Positions 18,130 through 31,314 of a stretch of DNA of 64,000 nt are shown piece after piece. A program made the position numbers and the translations under genes. The DNA comes from Vitis vinifera. Lineage: Eukaryota > Streptophyta > Magnoliopsida > Vitales > Vitaceae. A model generated the notes under the pieces. That model was given only the letters and a program-made list of their open reading frames with translations, did no database searches and had not been told where the DNA came from. Where the stretch lies: the NCBI RefSeq assembly GCF_030704535.1, contig NC_081813.1, positions 1,582,501-1,646,500 of the forward strand, written 5' to 3'. Every line of letters begins with the position of its first letter. Position 1 is the stretch's first letter.

Positions 18130-19380
18130 GATGGAGAGTTGAATAGGGAGGATGGAGGGTTGAATATAGAGAAGAAGAAGAAGAAGAATAGAAGAGGTAA
18201 AAGGGGCTGATGGGGTTGCTTTTCTTTGTGGTATTGGTGATTTCTTATTATTATTATTATTATTATTGTGAATTGGGAAGATTTGACTGTCTTTGGTCTA
18301 CATGTTCCTTCACTTTCATGGAGTTTGTGACTTTGTGGGCTTGTCATAATTTTTATATATTTATATATTTTACAAGGCATGGGGCTACTTTATTTGAATC
18401 TTCCGAAGTGGGGTGGTTGAATTTGAGATCTTCTAACTTAAAAAAAAAAAAAATTAAAATTGAAAAAAAAAAGAAAATTCAAAGGATTGTTGAGCGTGTG
18501 AACTCATTTGTATTTGAAGTATGGACTTTTTGTCCATATCTTTAACCCACCTAAAATTATAATTAAATCTATGCTTAATAGATTCTTAGAACAATTTTCT
18601 CCTAAATGTCTTGGAGAATCATGAAGTAATGTTAGGATTTTTTTTCTTTGGGATTTTTGATTAAATATGACCCTATTTTGTAAAAATGATTCATTTTTAA
18701 AAAATAGAAAAAAAAAATCACTTTTTAATAAAAATACCATAGAGAATATTTTGATCCCTTTCAACTTATATGTAGTACAAATGCATGGAGGTTACTTTTT
18801 TAAAGTAGGGAATATTTTTACAAATATTTCCCCCTTTTTTATACCTAGATTTTCAAATTGTACTCTTTTAAGGGAAGAATAAGGATTGATTCTATATGTA
18901 CAAGAATTTGTATTTGAGTGTAAAAAATATAATTTAAATGATAAAAACTACGATGGTCATTTTCAAACCTTTATGATGTGGAAATATGCTTAATTTCATT
19001 GAATTCGACCCAATATATATTTGGATCAATTGAGATAGATGGATCATAAAATTCACAAAATTCGTAGATAAGTTCACAAAGAGTTGAAAGAAAAAATAGA
19101 AATTAAGAGCTATTTGATAACTATTTTCAAGAACAGTTTTTTGTTTTTAAAAAAAAACATATTTTACAATTAGAAACTATTTTTTATTTTTTATTCTTAA
19201 AAATATAAAATAAGGTGTTTTTAAATGATATGTTTTAATTATTTTTTATGTTTTTCATTTGTTTTTTTATGACTATTTAAAAAATAATAATTATATAAGT
19301 ACGTAGAATGATTAAAAAAATATATAAGTTAATATTATAATTAAAGTAGTAAGTAAAAATAATAATAATAAATTCAATAA
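18130..19380. other. Upstream intergenic DNA with (TTA)n microsatellite
   Basis: Promoter-side sequence of the DUF3511 gene. It contains a (TTA)n run at 18245-18267, poly(A) tracts around 18440-18475 and AT-rich MITE-like words at 19110-19330. No gene seen. Confidence 0.45.
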
Positions 19381-22370
19381 AATGTTAAATGGTACATTGC
19401 AGGAGGAGAACGGCAACGGGAAAAAAAAGTCTAGGTCTAGGGTTTGGACCACGGACTAATAGTAACTTTCTTGGGAGAATCATCTCTTGACTGCCTCCAC
19501 ATGGAATGCATTCCCATGACTTGATCACAACCATTGATTTCACCCAACCCCTTTTGCAATCAGGCCCCACCGTGTGATCGAATCGATCCAACGGCTCTCA
19601 TCCTCTCATCCATGATCAGACCTCTGTATCAAAAAATTGCCCTAGTGATGATACACATACAAGGCCAATAATGGTGGAGCCCAAGCTCATGGCATGTTTC
19701 ACTTTACATTATCTAGAGTAGATGGAATTTGTACTCTTTTTGGTTGGACATATAATATATATACTATGCACCCACATGGGTCCTTCTATGCTGCCCAAAA
19801 ATTAGACTTTGATATCCTATATTTCTTTTTTTTAGTGCCGACATATTAATTTATATTATATTTTAAAAAAAATATTATTTGAAAATCTTCGAATTTTGGT
19901 TTCATTGAATGGTGGCATAGAATTTTCAAATAAATATGAATTTATGGAAATTGGTATAAAAGGGCCCCACATAAGTTGAAGATTTCAGTGTTTGTATGTG
20001 ATTCTTGGGAATTAGGAAGGAGGAGGGTATGTGGATTGATGTCACAACACAAAAAGGCGTGTGCTTTTATGCCTTTGAATTTGTCTTAGGTTTGAATTCA
20101 AATACTTGTACAAACTTGATTTGCCTTCAATTTTTTAGAAATTTCAACCCTAATATCTTCTTCCTTCCTTCATCATCATCATCATCATCCTCCATCATAA
20201 TCAAAGTGTAATGAGCTCTTATTTGTAGGAGGGGGTTCTTTTTTTTTTTTTTCCTTTTTTTTTTAATAATGATTAAGTATGAGCATGCTAAGGAAAAGGA
20301 GGGGATGGAAGAGAGTGTGAGTAGACTTCATGAGTATCCCAAATTGAGTATGGATCTAAGCCAAAATAGTCTCAACACAAATCATGATTACACCTTAACT
20401 AGATGATGAATATGCCATCGAGTAAGACTCAAGACAACCTTAGGAATGGCTAAAACGAAAACCATCGGATCAAGTCGTTACTTGATCCACCCATGATGGA
20501 ATAAGGACCAAGAGTGATAATCGAAGGTGAGGCGAGAAAATTTTCTTAAACCCAAATATCAAAATGAGTGAAAATATTTTTTTCAATGAAAATGTTGATC
20601 ATTGAAGGAGAATCGTCTCGATGGTTTCCTTAAAAAACATTGTAAGTGATTTTTTAACACGATAAATGATTTTTTAGATTTTTAAAAATATCTTCTATCA
20701 TTTAACAAGCAATTAACTTTTTTTTTTAAAAAAAAAAAAAACACTTTTAACCTAAAAAGTACTTTTTAAAAACAAGAGAACTCTTAAATATACATGCGGA
20801 AAGGGAAGATTTTGGATGGAAAATAAAAATAGGAGGGGAAAAGGAGAGCACTACCTGACCTCACCCCTTTTCCAATCCTTAGGTAGTGTCCTTCCACAGT
20901 GAACCAAGATTCCAATTTCCACTTCTTTTAGGAAAGAAGAGAAGACCCATTTGTCTTAAAGTGGATTCTCATTATTTTTGTTTTTTAAAAAACCCATTAT
21001 GAAAATGCGATTTCCTCGTATTCTCAAACCGACAACTAAGGCGTGAAAAATTAGAAATTCAATCAACCACAGGTCTGGCCCTTGGAGCTTCAGGAGATAA
21101 ATGCTTGGATGGCTTTGAATCCAGCAAAGCGTGTAGAGATAGTGAGGCTCATTAACTACACAGCGGTGGCATAAATACACATCATCTACTTCTTAGGTAT
21201 TCAAAAAATTCATCACCAGTCAAATGGGTTTCAGTCTACCTTAAAATACATCATTGTATGCCCATGAAAATGATGTCCCATGGACAGAAATCCTATGTCC
21301 CCCGGCTTATTAGCACGGGCATGGGACTACCTCTACCCATTAACTTAAGCTTTTAGAGTATACGTGACCCCACATCATTTGGTATCTAAGTTAGGTTTGG
21401 CTGATGACGTAGATTACCAACATTGGATCTTATACGTGGGGCTACGTCTACCCCCATTAGCTTAAGCTTTTGGGGGTGTATGCGGTCCCACATCGGGAAA
21501 CCACATTAAATGAAGATTTCATAAGCTTATTTTCCACTTTCTCGCCCAGGAATATACATACCATATGTGGAGAAAAAGTGGGCTTTGAATCCAATAATAA
21601 TGTTATATCCCAAACAGAAGTAGAACCATTTTTTAAGGGGGGGGCCAGCATTCTTTTTTTGAAGGCCCCTACACCAAACACACATCCCATCCTTTTTTGT
21701 TCTTATTTGATTCATCCACAACCCCACCAGCTAGAAAAACATCAAAGGGGGGTTTTGGGTAGCATAAAAGCTGGCTAAGATTGAAGGAATAATTTCATTA
21801 CAATTCCATTAAAAACCACTAAATTCAAAAATCAACAAAATGCTTTTCGTCTCCTTTTCAAGAAATGGGTCCAGGGGAAAGTGTGCACATTTCAAGCAAA
21901 ACTTCGGCTTCATAACATTCCCTGATATAGGAGAATCTCACGACAAAGCTACTAGGTAAATCATTGGTGTGGTTACTATGACAGCAAAAAGGAATCAAGG
22001 TGGTTCCGGTAATTTTTTGACATGAACCAAGCACATTCCCCATTTTGTAAACAATCAAGACCAAGCAAATCAAAGGTTGAAATATTTGACGAAGCTTCCT
22101 ATAAAAGTGCAAGGGCAGACCAAAATCAATTCTCATTCAGACTCGACATCATCAGCATCTACTCCACTACCCCCAAAGGACAAAAGACCTAAAAAGGACC
22201 AAAATCAATTCTCATTCAGACTCGACACCATCAACATCTACTCCACCACCCCCAAAGGACAAAGACCTAAAAAGGATAAAGTGCAATATTTAGGTGAATC
22301 GGTGCATCAGCATGAACAAAAAATTTGTTACCAATATGATTAAAATATTGGCATAAAATAAAGTAGATAA
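19381..22370. other. Intergenic DNA with a GC-richer patch and short repeats
   Basis: No gene seen. 19385-19640 is less AT-rich and may be a distal regulatory patch. A (CAT)n run lies at 20171-20189 and poly(T)/poly(A) tracts near 20240-20265 and 20720-20745. Two related segments (about 21314-21381 and 21434-21500) share TAAGCTTTT and CCCACATC words. The distal part beyond 21800 may hold the 3' end of the eIF4A transcript. Confidence 0.4.
22121..22276. repeat. 79-bp direct tandem duplication
   Basis: The segment 22121-22199 is repeated at 22200-22276 with a few mismatches and a one-base indel. Both copies contain CAAAATCAATTCTCATTCAG and a CCCCCAAAGGACAAA word. It lies downstream of the eIF4A stop, possibly in its 3' untranslated region. 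Confidence 0.8.
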
Positions 22371-22819
22371 AAGACATGGTAAGATTGCGGATGAAGGAAG
22401 GATTTAGTGGATCTAGTCAGTAGTCACTAACAAAAACACCGAGTCATCATCCTATATTTATAAAATATTTCTCCTCATTGAAAACTCAAAAGCAAGATCC
22501 AACATAATAAACAATCCAAACTACTAGCTTTTTGAACAATACAAGGATGGAAAAGAATAAGAGCATACGATACAAAACCTACCTGCACCAAAACTTGCAA
22601 TAATAAATGCCCATCACACTGAAATGGGCAACATGACAATTATCCTATCGCAAATGTGCAGGACCCATATCATTATATGGTCAAATATGTCTGGAAACAT
22701 TAAATTAAGACACTAGACATTAAAAAAAGAAAAAAAAAAAAAAGAAAAAAAATCCAACGTTAAATAGTACTTTTGAAATAAGAAACCCCTTACCTCGAGG
22801 AACCCCCAAAAAAACCTCT

Positions 22820-24835
22820 TTAGAGGAGATCAGCAACATTTGATGGCAGCTCCTCAATGACCACATTATAGAACCTCTGAATGTCAAACAGCATTCTCTC
22901 ATCATCCCTGGTAACAAAGTTGATGGCAACACCTTTTCTTCCAAATCGTCCACTTCGACCTATTCGATGGAGGTAATTTTCTGGTTGAGTTGGCAGATCA
23001 TAGTTAATAACAAGAGAGACTTGCTGAACATCGATACCACGAGCTAAGAGATCAGTGGTTATAAGAACACGGGAGGAGCCGGAGCGAAACTCGCGCATGA
23101 TTATATCCCTAGTGTTCTGGTCCATGTCTCCATGGGTAGCAGATACTGTGTGATCACGGCTTCGCATCTTGTCAGTAAGCCAGTCCACCTTGCGCCTTGT
23201 GTTCACGAAAATGACACTCTGAGTGATGGCCAGGGTTTCGTAGAGATCGCACAGTGTCTCAAGCTTCCACTCTTCCTTATCCACATTAACATGGAATTGT
23301 TTGATACCTTCAAGGGTGAGTTCATCACGCTTTACCAGGATTCTCACAGGTTTGTTCATGAACTTTCGAGTGATCTCAAGGGCCTCAGGGGGCATTGTGG
23401 CAGAGAACACTCCAACCTGGACTTTAGATGGCAGCAGCTGGAAAATGTCATAGATCTGACAGCAGCAAAAAAAATTAATGAATTATCAGAAAAACAACAA
23501 AGCCAGTCAAAACTTGCACATATTGAAAAATCCAGCAATAAGCAATGAGCATGAACTTCTAACAATTAGCAAAATAATGTTCTTCACCATGAAGTATGCA
23601 AAAATATTACAACTAGTAAAGAAACAGAGATATAATAGAACAGACCTGATCCTTGAAACCTCGTGAAAGCATTTCATCAGCCTCATCCAATACAAACATC
23701 TTAATGTAATCTGGGCGAAGTGACTGTCTCCGCAACATGTCAAACACACGACCAGGAGTACCAACAACAACATGAACACCAGTTTGAAGAATGCGCTGAT
23801 CCTCACGAACACTCGTTCCACCCACACAAGCATGAACCCTCACACCGAGATAATCACCAAGTGCTCGCATAACCTTCTCAATCTGCTGTGCAAGTTCTCG
23901 AGTGGGTGCCAATACCAATGCCTGGCATTGGACTAGACTATAATCAAGTTGCTGCAAGATTCCAGAGCAGAAAGTTGCAGTTTTCCCAGTTCCAGATTGT
24001 GCCTGTTGGATCACATCGAGCCCCTTGCAGAATGGAACAATTCCTCTTTGTTGGATCGCAGAAGGCTTCTCAAAACCTTTGAAAGAAACCCAGGGTAAGA
24101 GGTTTGTGCATGTTAGGAGAAGGTAGGCCAGAACAACAAAAGACAGCAACAGTAGTTCATAATTTTGCGTATTGAAGACTAAACAATCACCTACTTAAAT
24201 AATACTGAACAAGTAAATCAATGTGCAGCACAGTTATAAGATTGGTATTAAGAAGGATGCAAAAGATGAGGCAAACCTAGATTCTAGCTCTTTGGAAGGA
24301 TTCCATCACAAATTTAAAAAGAATTTCACAATCAGATAGCTAAGAATCAACTTAGAAGGCTAAGAATGAAAAACCTCCATCAATTGATAAAATCAACAAG
24401 AAGCTTGAATATCAAGCTTGGAACAAAGAATCAAAAAACGAAAATTAACATAATTTTTTTTTTTATAAGTAATGCCTGTTCATACATACCATATGCATAG
24501 ATACCCCTCAAAAGGTTCTCTACTAATCCCATAGAATCAAAAGTGTCATAAACCTCATCATATGATGTGAAGAAATCTTCTCCATCAGCTGAGAGCCTGG
24601 ATCAATTAAATCATCACACAGTCATTAAAATCAACATCCATGTTTATGTATTACATAAAACAACAGGGCCTGCTATCACTAACTAAAATAATTTGAAGTA
24701 GACAAAACTTGATAACAATATAGAGAAAAACACCAATAAAAACCATTGCACACAACCAGACACTTACAAGTCATTCATTTTGGAATCAAATTGACGAGCA
24801 TCGAATTGTGAACCTTCTGGTGCTTGACCTGCCAT
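22820..24835 (-). CDS. EIF4A: Eukaryotic translation initiation factor 4A (DEAD-box RNA helicase)
   Basis: ATP-dependent RNA helicase of the cap-binding complex that unwinds mRNA leaders for 40S scanning in the cytosol. Exons in transcript order: 24768-24835, 24490-24596, 23646-24076, 22820-23455. They total 1242 nt (413 aa), exactly the plant eIF4A length, with consistent phases. Motifs: Q-motif region [10 protein letters not shown] (59-68), AQSGTGKT (84-91), PTRELA, DEAD (189-192), SAT (220-222), [14 protein letters not shown] (365-372), and the C-terminus [10 protein letters not shown]. The sequence [15 protein letters not shown] and LLARGIDV separate it from eIF4A-III, which has different residues there. 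A two-base piece of leader (24836-24837) is joined to an upstream leader exon across a 3.3-kb intron. The longest exon is the last; no defect is seen. Confidence 0.96.
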
Positions 24836-24837
24836 AA

Positions 24838-27800
24838 CTGGAAACAAAAAATGCTATTCAAAGTTAAATTTTATCTCTGAGACAGAGAGAGTATTGCCTA
24901 CTAAGCCAGCCAATACAAATCTATGATACAACACTTTTGAGAATGGCAGTTTAATGTTTTTTAGGATTCGGGTGGGCCAATGCCAGGTGATAATGTGCAG
25001 TGGTTCAGAAAGCTAAAAGGAAGAATCTTGTTCCTCCAAACTACATGAAAAATTCACAAATGTCAACCAACCAACAGCAACCCCCCACCCCCCCAAAAAA
25101 GAAAAAAAAAACCGAACACCACACCTACACGAAAGAAAAAGGGAAAACACTTTTTCTAGGATAATGTAACAGAAAAGCCCAACTAAGGAGTGGCATTGGT
25201 CTGTCCACATGTTAAACTCCCCTTCTTCGAAGAAAATGTAACAAAAGAGACAAACTTGCAAACCATGCCAAAAAAAAAGGATTTACAAGCATTAAACTTC
25301 TCTCTTATTATATGGAGGAGACGCTCCTAGAGGCAGATAGCCATCTCATATCTGGCACCAGACGCCACTTATACCTCCCCCCCCAAAAAAAAAAAAAAAG
25401 CTCACCAGTGTAAAAGCCATGAAGTTTATTAGTGAGGCACAAAGATACTACAATAACGTTTAAGTTTGTATATGTGAAACCAGCAAGAGTAAATTTATAA
25501 ACAAGAGAAATAACCCTAGAACATCTTCCATAACAAAAATAAAAAATAAAACATGAATGGTCACAAAATGAAGCTGCTGCTTCAAGGTGTCTGTCAAACT
25601 TCCATGGAAAAAGTGGAGCAGAAAATTAAAAGAAAGGCACTAAAACAACAGTTTCAAAAGTGAGGGGTTGTTTACACCCATCCCCACTAAAGAACGTTTA
25701 AAACTTCCCAAAAAAACTAAAAATGAGAATGGTAAAGCAGGAGACATCTTTAAAGGACATCAAAAAACAATCCTTTATGGGGAAAAAATCATTCTAGAGA
25801 ACGGTTTCCTGAATACCAACTTTGAGAAGAATTCTTCAAACCATTTCAGTTTCTCCAATCTTCAGAAAACAAAAGCGATCTCAAGAAAGTGGAGACAAAC
25901 ACCCCAAATTCATGAATATGCATTTGGAGCCAATGTTCACAGCTTCCTAACTACAGGACTTCTCATAATACCAAAAGTCAAGAACCATCTAATTTCATGC
26001 AGATAACATTTTTTTTTGTGAAACAAAACACATGAACTGATCAGCAAGAAGGTGCTTTTCGGGAAAACAGACTTGCAACTTCACATCATGGATGCCCATA
26101 CATAAACGTTCAGATTACTTTCCACTATAGAGAGCAAACAAAGCAATCATACTCTTATCAACTCTTATACATGTTTAATAAAGAAACAATTCTGATAAAA
26201 TCAAAATACAACACAAAGTGTTTAAAACCCAAAAGGAACTTACTAAGATTTCCGGTCACAAAAGCTTTAAGCCTGAATGCTGAAACCAAATGGATTAGGA
26301 AATTTCTTTTTTTGTCATTCACTTAGGTTTCAAGAAATTAAATCAGGACAAAAGAAGAAATCAAAATTCTGATTAATAGGATTTTTATTACTTGTGACCC
26401 AATAAACTCAACAGTTTTGGATTTACTAAGATATCTGGTCACTAAAGCTTAAAGCTTGAATGCTGAAAGCAAATGGATTAGGAATTTTTGTTGTCATGCT
26501 TAGGTTTCAAGAAATAAAATCAGGACAAAAGAAGAAATCAAAATTCTGATTAATAGGATTTTTATAACTTGTGACCCAGTAAACTCAACAGACATGAAGC
26601 GTTAAAATATATATATATATAATAATAAAATCTCTACCACTGTAGTCAATGAGAAAAAATCAGAAAATTCAGATTTGGGAAACTAACCATATATTCTCTA
26701 CAATAGAGTTATGAAGTCTTGATTTTTTAAAAACACTTACCTTTTCTTTTTCTTTCCCAAGTTTCTGAGCAACAAAACATTCATGAACTCAAAGATTTCA
26801 TGACTTGGGACCCAACAAAATAAAACCTACCACTCAATACAGACATTGTACGAGAACCTTTATTCCAAACACTTAAATATTGAGAAAATTCCAGAAAATT
26901 CATACTTGAACTGCTAAAACTAACATTCAGAAGTTCCAATTTTTGAGAGCCAAACCAACACAAAACACGAATGTTAAAACTTTTTCCTTCCTTTTCTTTC
27001 CTTTCCTGAGTTCTCTCAGAACCAAACAATTAGAAAACCTATTTTATTTCATAACTTGGGATCAGATAAAACAGAACCCTCCACTCAGAACAGGCAAATT
27101 CCCTAATGCCATTGGGTTCATGAGAAAAATCCAGAAAAAAACACACTTGAAGCACTTAAGAGCACTAACCAGTAAATAGAAATAAGGAGTTCAATTTTTT
27201 TTTCTTTTTTTTAAGAATAAAACCAACTTTAAAACACAAATTCTAAAAGTCTCCTTTTGTTTTCTCCTTTTCTCCATATGTAACTTTAGCAACCAACCAA
27301 TGAATAAATGACAGGATTACTGTAGACTGAGACCAATCAAAGCAGAATCCAGCACTTAAAACAAAAGAAACCCCCTTTACAACTCGTGGTTAAGAAGAAA
27401 AAAGGCTAGAAAATTCACACTTGGAACCACTAACACAAGTTGGAGGAAAAAATCCTAACACGGTTAATCCTTCGACAGAAGGAGAAATCCTAAGTTCTCA
27501 ACAACCAAACCAACATAAAACACAGACACTAAAAATTTTCTTTCCTTCTCTCCCTTTTTCCACAGTCCTTCCAGCAACCAAAAGGTCAATAAATCATAGG
27601 ATTTTCACAACTTGGGACCCAATGAAATAAAACCCAAGCATGAACAAGCCCAAAAACTCACACCTGAAATGCTAACACAATTAATCATTCAACAGAATGG
27701 TAAATCCAGAGTTTTCAACAACCGAACCAAACCCCAAGTACTACAAACTTCCTCCCTTCTCTTCTATTAGCTCCACAAAATACGTATTTTTCCATAATTT

Positions 27801-28173
27801 CGACCCCAACAAGTCCGAGAAAAATCCAGAAAACTCAAACAGAAAGCGCAAACACAAATATTCAATCAATCAATGTATACGACTGACAAGCCCTGATATT
27901 TCAATAATAAAACCAAACACAAATGCCAAAAAAAATTCCCCCTCTTTCCCTCCCTCCCTCATCCACCAATCATCCGCCAAACAACCAATAACAGATCCAA
28001 AACACAGCCACAAATACATTGATACAGATCCATCCGTCCCCATCCAAATACATCCAATTTAATCATCATACCAAAAACAAACCTAACACAAAAAAAAAAA
28101 AAAAGAAACATCAAAAGAATCAGAAAACGACGGAGAGAAACATGATCAGAACTGGAATAAAGAAGAGAATAAC
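24838..28173 (-). other. 3.3-kb intron in the eIF4A 5' leader
   Basis: Acceptor TTTCCAG|TT lies just before the ATG (24838-24840 on the minus strand) and the donor CAG|GTTATT at 28173. Long leader introns are known in plant translation-factor genes and often raise expression. Several open frames in it are random. About 26235-28060 is made of degenerate repeats: a near-tandem pair of about 184 bp (26238-26420, 26421-26590), then several 250-330-bp units sharing ACTTGGGACCCAA and AACCAAACCAACATAAAACA words. Confidence 0.7.
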
Positions 28174-28330
28174 CTGACGATGGTGGTTACGAGAGATATT
28201 GAGAGCTGGAGCTTTAGCGAGAGAAAGAGAGAGCAGCTAGGGTTTCCCAACTCCTCGGATCTGCGCCGTGGAGTTGTGAGAAGAAGAGAGGATTAGGGAA
28301 GTGGAGGGCATGTTCCATATATCATCGACC
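28174..28330 (-). promoter_or_regulatory. eIF4A leader exon, telo-box and core promoter
   Basis: The leader exon ends at 28174. A telo-box AAACCCTA (minus strand, 28238-28245) sits in it, an element frequent in plant translation genes, followed by a CT-rich tract. A TATATGG-like box at about 28315-28323 (minus strand) would place the transcription start near 28285. Positions of the start and box are inferred. Confidence 0.5.
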
Positions 28331-28334
28331 GTGT

Positions 28335-28584
28335 GGTCGAGTTTTTATTTTTTCCGGTTTTACCCTCGCTTTTCTTAGTTATTACTTTTGGGTTTGTTTG
28401 GTTGGTGAGAAAGTTTTAGAGATCGAGAGGGACTCAAATGGGTTGATAGCTAGTCAAAAGACTCAAAACCCATCAGACGAAATTGAGAACAATAATATAG
28501 AATATTATGGTTTAAAATGGTTGATTTTTTTATTTTTTATTTTTAAATTAAAAATACTCAATCAAGGGGCATATTAGACATTTT

Positions 28585-28615
<31 letters not shown>

Positions 28616-31310
28616 TTGTGCATATGTATAAATAACTCTTCTACTAATTTGGTATAGAAAACAAACAAAAGAAATTAAGAAAATGTCTATATAAATTCAT
28701 GATATATAGATTTATATTGTTATTTAATTATGTTCTAAATTTTTAAAATAAAAAATAATAGCAATTGAATATTAAATTAATGAAAAATTAAATTAAGACA
28801 ATAATTACAACTTAAAAAAACTATATGAATATTTAATAGATTTTGAAAAATATTTTATTTATTATTATTTTTAAAAATTCTAGAAATCTTAATATATTAA
28901 TTATCATGGGTAATTAAGAATCATGTCACATCCATCATCCAATTGGATAAATTTCCAATTTTCTACCCTTTGAGCCCATATATGTATTTGATATGGACCT
29001 TATGCCCATTTGTTGGAAATGGGGATTGTGCTTTTTTTTTTAAATCAAAATAAGGGTATGTTGGGTATTTTTGAGAGATAGATTATTCATATATCCTTTA
29101 GAACAATTTTAAAATTTCATCTACCTTTTCAACCCAATTGTGCAAAGTATACACCTTTTAGTATTATTGTCATATTCATCTACCTCTTCAACATGCTTAT
29201 CCTAATATCATTTTTGTTTGGAAACTCTATTTTTAAAATATTTTTATTAAAATAGGTATAAATTTAATATATTTATTAAATAAAAATTTATTTCACAAAA
29301 AAAAATAAAAGAGTTCTTATACTTTTCATAAAAACGTGAATAAATTAACTTCGGAAGTACGAGAGTCACACTTCCAAGTAATATCTAAGCATCATTCAAA
29401 GTTGCATTATCATGAAACATAATTATATTTTAGTTATTTTAGTTGGATTTTAATTAATCCAAACTGATTTATTTATCAACCCAAATCAACTTCACTTAAT
29501 TTTGATTTGGTTTAGTTCGGTATGGTTAAACCTAGGCAAATCACTAAGAGAAAGGGAGTCGAATTGAGTGATGGTCAATTTTACAAGTTTTTGAATAAGA
29601 CTGATGCAAGTAACAAAAATATTAGATAATGAGCAATTTAAAGCAAATAAAGATGAGTAGATAAAAAAAATAACCAAACCCTGGGCTAGTGGCCACTCTT
29701 CTTAAACGTCAACTTATAAAGGGTTCCAACAACTTCGAGGTTTTAATCCAAGCCTTCAACTTATGTAATTAGATTATGGTTTTTATCAACCTTCTGCAAC
29801 TTTTCTCGAGTGACATGCCTCACTTGAATGATGTTTTCGAATATTTTAACAAAATAATAAAATAAAAACGATAACTCACAAGACACGAGTAAACTAAGAT
29901 TGGTTCAAAGGTGTATTAGAGTATATACTGGCATAAGAATGAATACACTCCATGAACTTTTAATGAGAATTTTGTAAGTTTGCAAATGAACACTCAAGGT
30001 TTTGTACAAGTAAATGCTATTTTAAACTCGCACACACGTACGTACATACGTACATACATACATACATACATATATATTTAATATGAGCTTGGAACCTTGC
30101 AACCTACAACTTAGGTTTGATTGATGAAGCAACCGGGCTAGTTGATTAGCTATTGGAAATTAAATACACTAAGAATAATTTTTTGGGGTCTAGGAGTTTG
30201 ATTAATTGAGCAATTGATTTAATTGGTTAGAACAATCTTTTGAAAGTTAAGTGCACAAAACTGCTTTCCCAATCAATCAAGCTTAAATGACTTACTCGAT
30301 TTCTCCATACCTTAGTCTATTGCTTTGAAAGACTAATTTTATGATTGAATCAAGGTTAAGAAACCTTAAGAAGACTTCCAACATTCCTGACAAACCCCTT
30401 AAACATGTGTTTGAAATAATTTAAGTATGGGTTTAGAGAAAAATAAGAAATCATCAAATTTTGAAAAAAAAAAAAAAAAAAACTCAAATAAAAGCATGAA
30501 AGGATGATTTTTAAAAACTTTAAGGGTACAAAAACCATAAAACACCCAAAGTCCACTAAGAATCCAATCTTACAACAATTCTTAGGTTTTCAACATGATC
30601 AAGTCTTCAATAAATAAGATCGTCCATTGACTTATACTCGATCTTGTCTTAATTTATTGAAAACGTGAAATAATGAACTTGATTGAACCATTAGTACTAT
30701 TAATATTATCTCGACCAAATTTTTTTTTTTATTTTCCCTAAATGATCCAATAGAACTTAAAATTTTGAAAAAAACTAACTCAACATCTTTTTTTTTCTAG
30801 ATGATTAATTTATAAATTGTTTTCCCACATTTATCATAAATAGATCCAAACATTGTACGATTTTTTTTCCTAGAATAACTAAATGTTAACCATGTCTCAA
30901 GTCAATTAAATATGCTTTTTCATTTTTTTTCCCATTTTTTAATTGATGTAGAATTATTGCAAAGCAATGAAAGCACTTTAGAACCAAAGAATTGAGTGGT
31001 CTAAGCTCCATCAAGGTGCCTAAAGAAAAGAGATTCTTCAATTATATGCCATGCTTTAGCGTGAAGCTTTCTTCCTTCTCACCGCTCAACTAAAGAAATT
31101 GAAAGAATTTTCTATTGGACAATAAAGGTTGCAATTCAAAGATTCCAATTTGGGCCAATTACTTGTTTGATCGAGAGAATAATTAATTAATTTCTCTCAT
31201 ATTTAATTAGGTTTTTTTGTCTCTTGATGGTACTTTGGTTTACTATTGATCTTTGGAGATAACTTGTACGATTATTTTAAAAAATGATACTTTTAAAAAA
31301 AAATTATTAA
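28335..31310. other. AT-rich intergenic DNA with microsatellites
   Basis: No gene seen. It contains a (TA)n run at 28593-28615 and a (CATA/CGTA)n run at 30031-30076. The remainder is AT-rich with poly(T) tracts and short frames without protein character. Confidence 0.45.
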
Positions 31311-31314
31311 AATG

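Noticed and set aside
21457-21778. Overlapping open frames of 66-102 codons on both strands
   Set aside because: No domain or codon bias; they lie in repeat-like intergenic DNA.
26943-28062. Several open frames in the eIF4A leader intron
   Set aside because: They are translations of the degenerate repeat block and lack protein character.
30031-30076. Regularly repeated CATACGTA run as a CRISPR-like array
   Set aside because: Simple microsatellite without spacers, in a plant genome.
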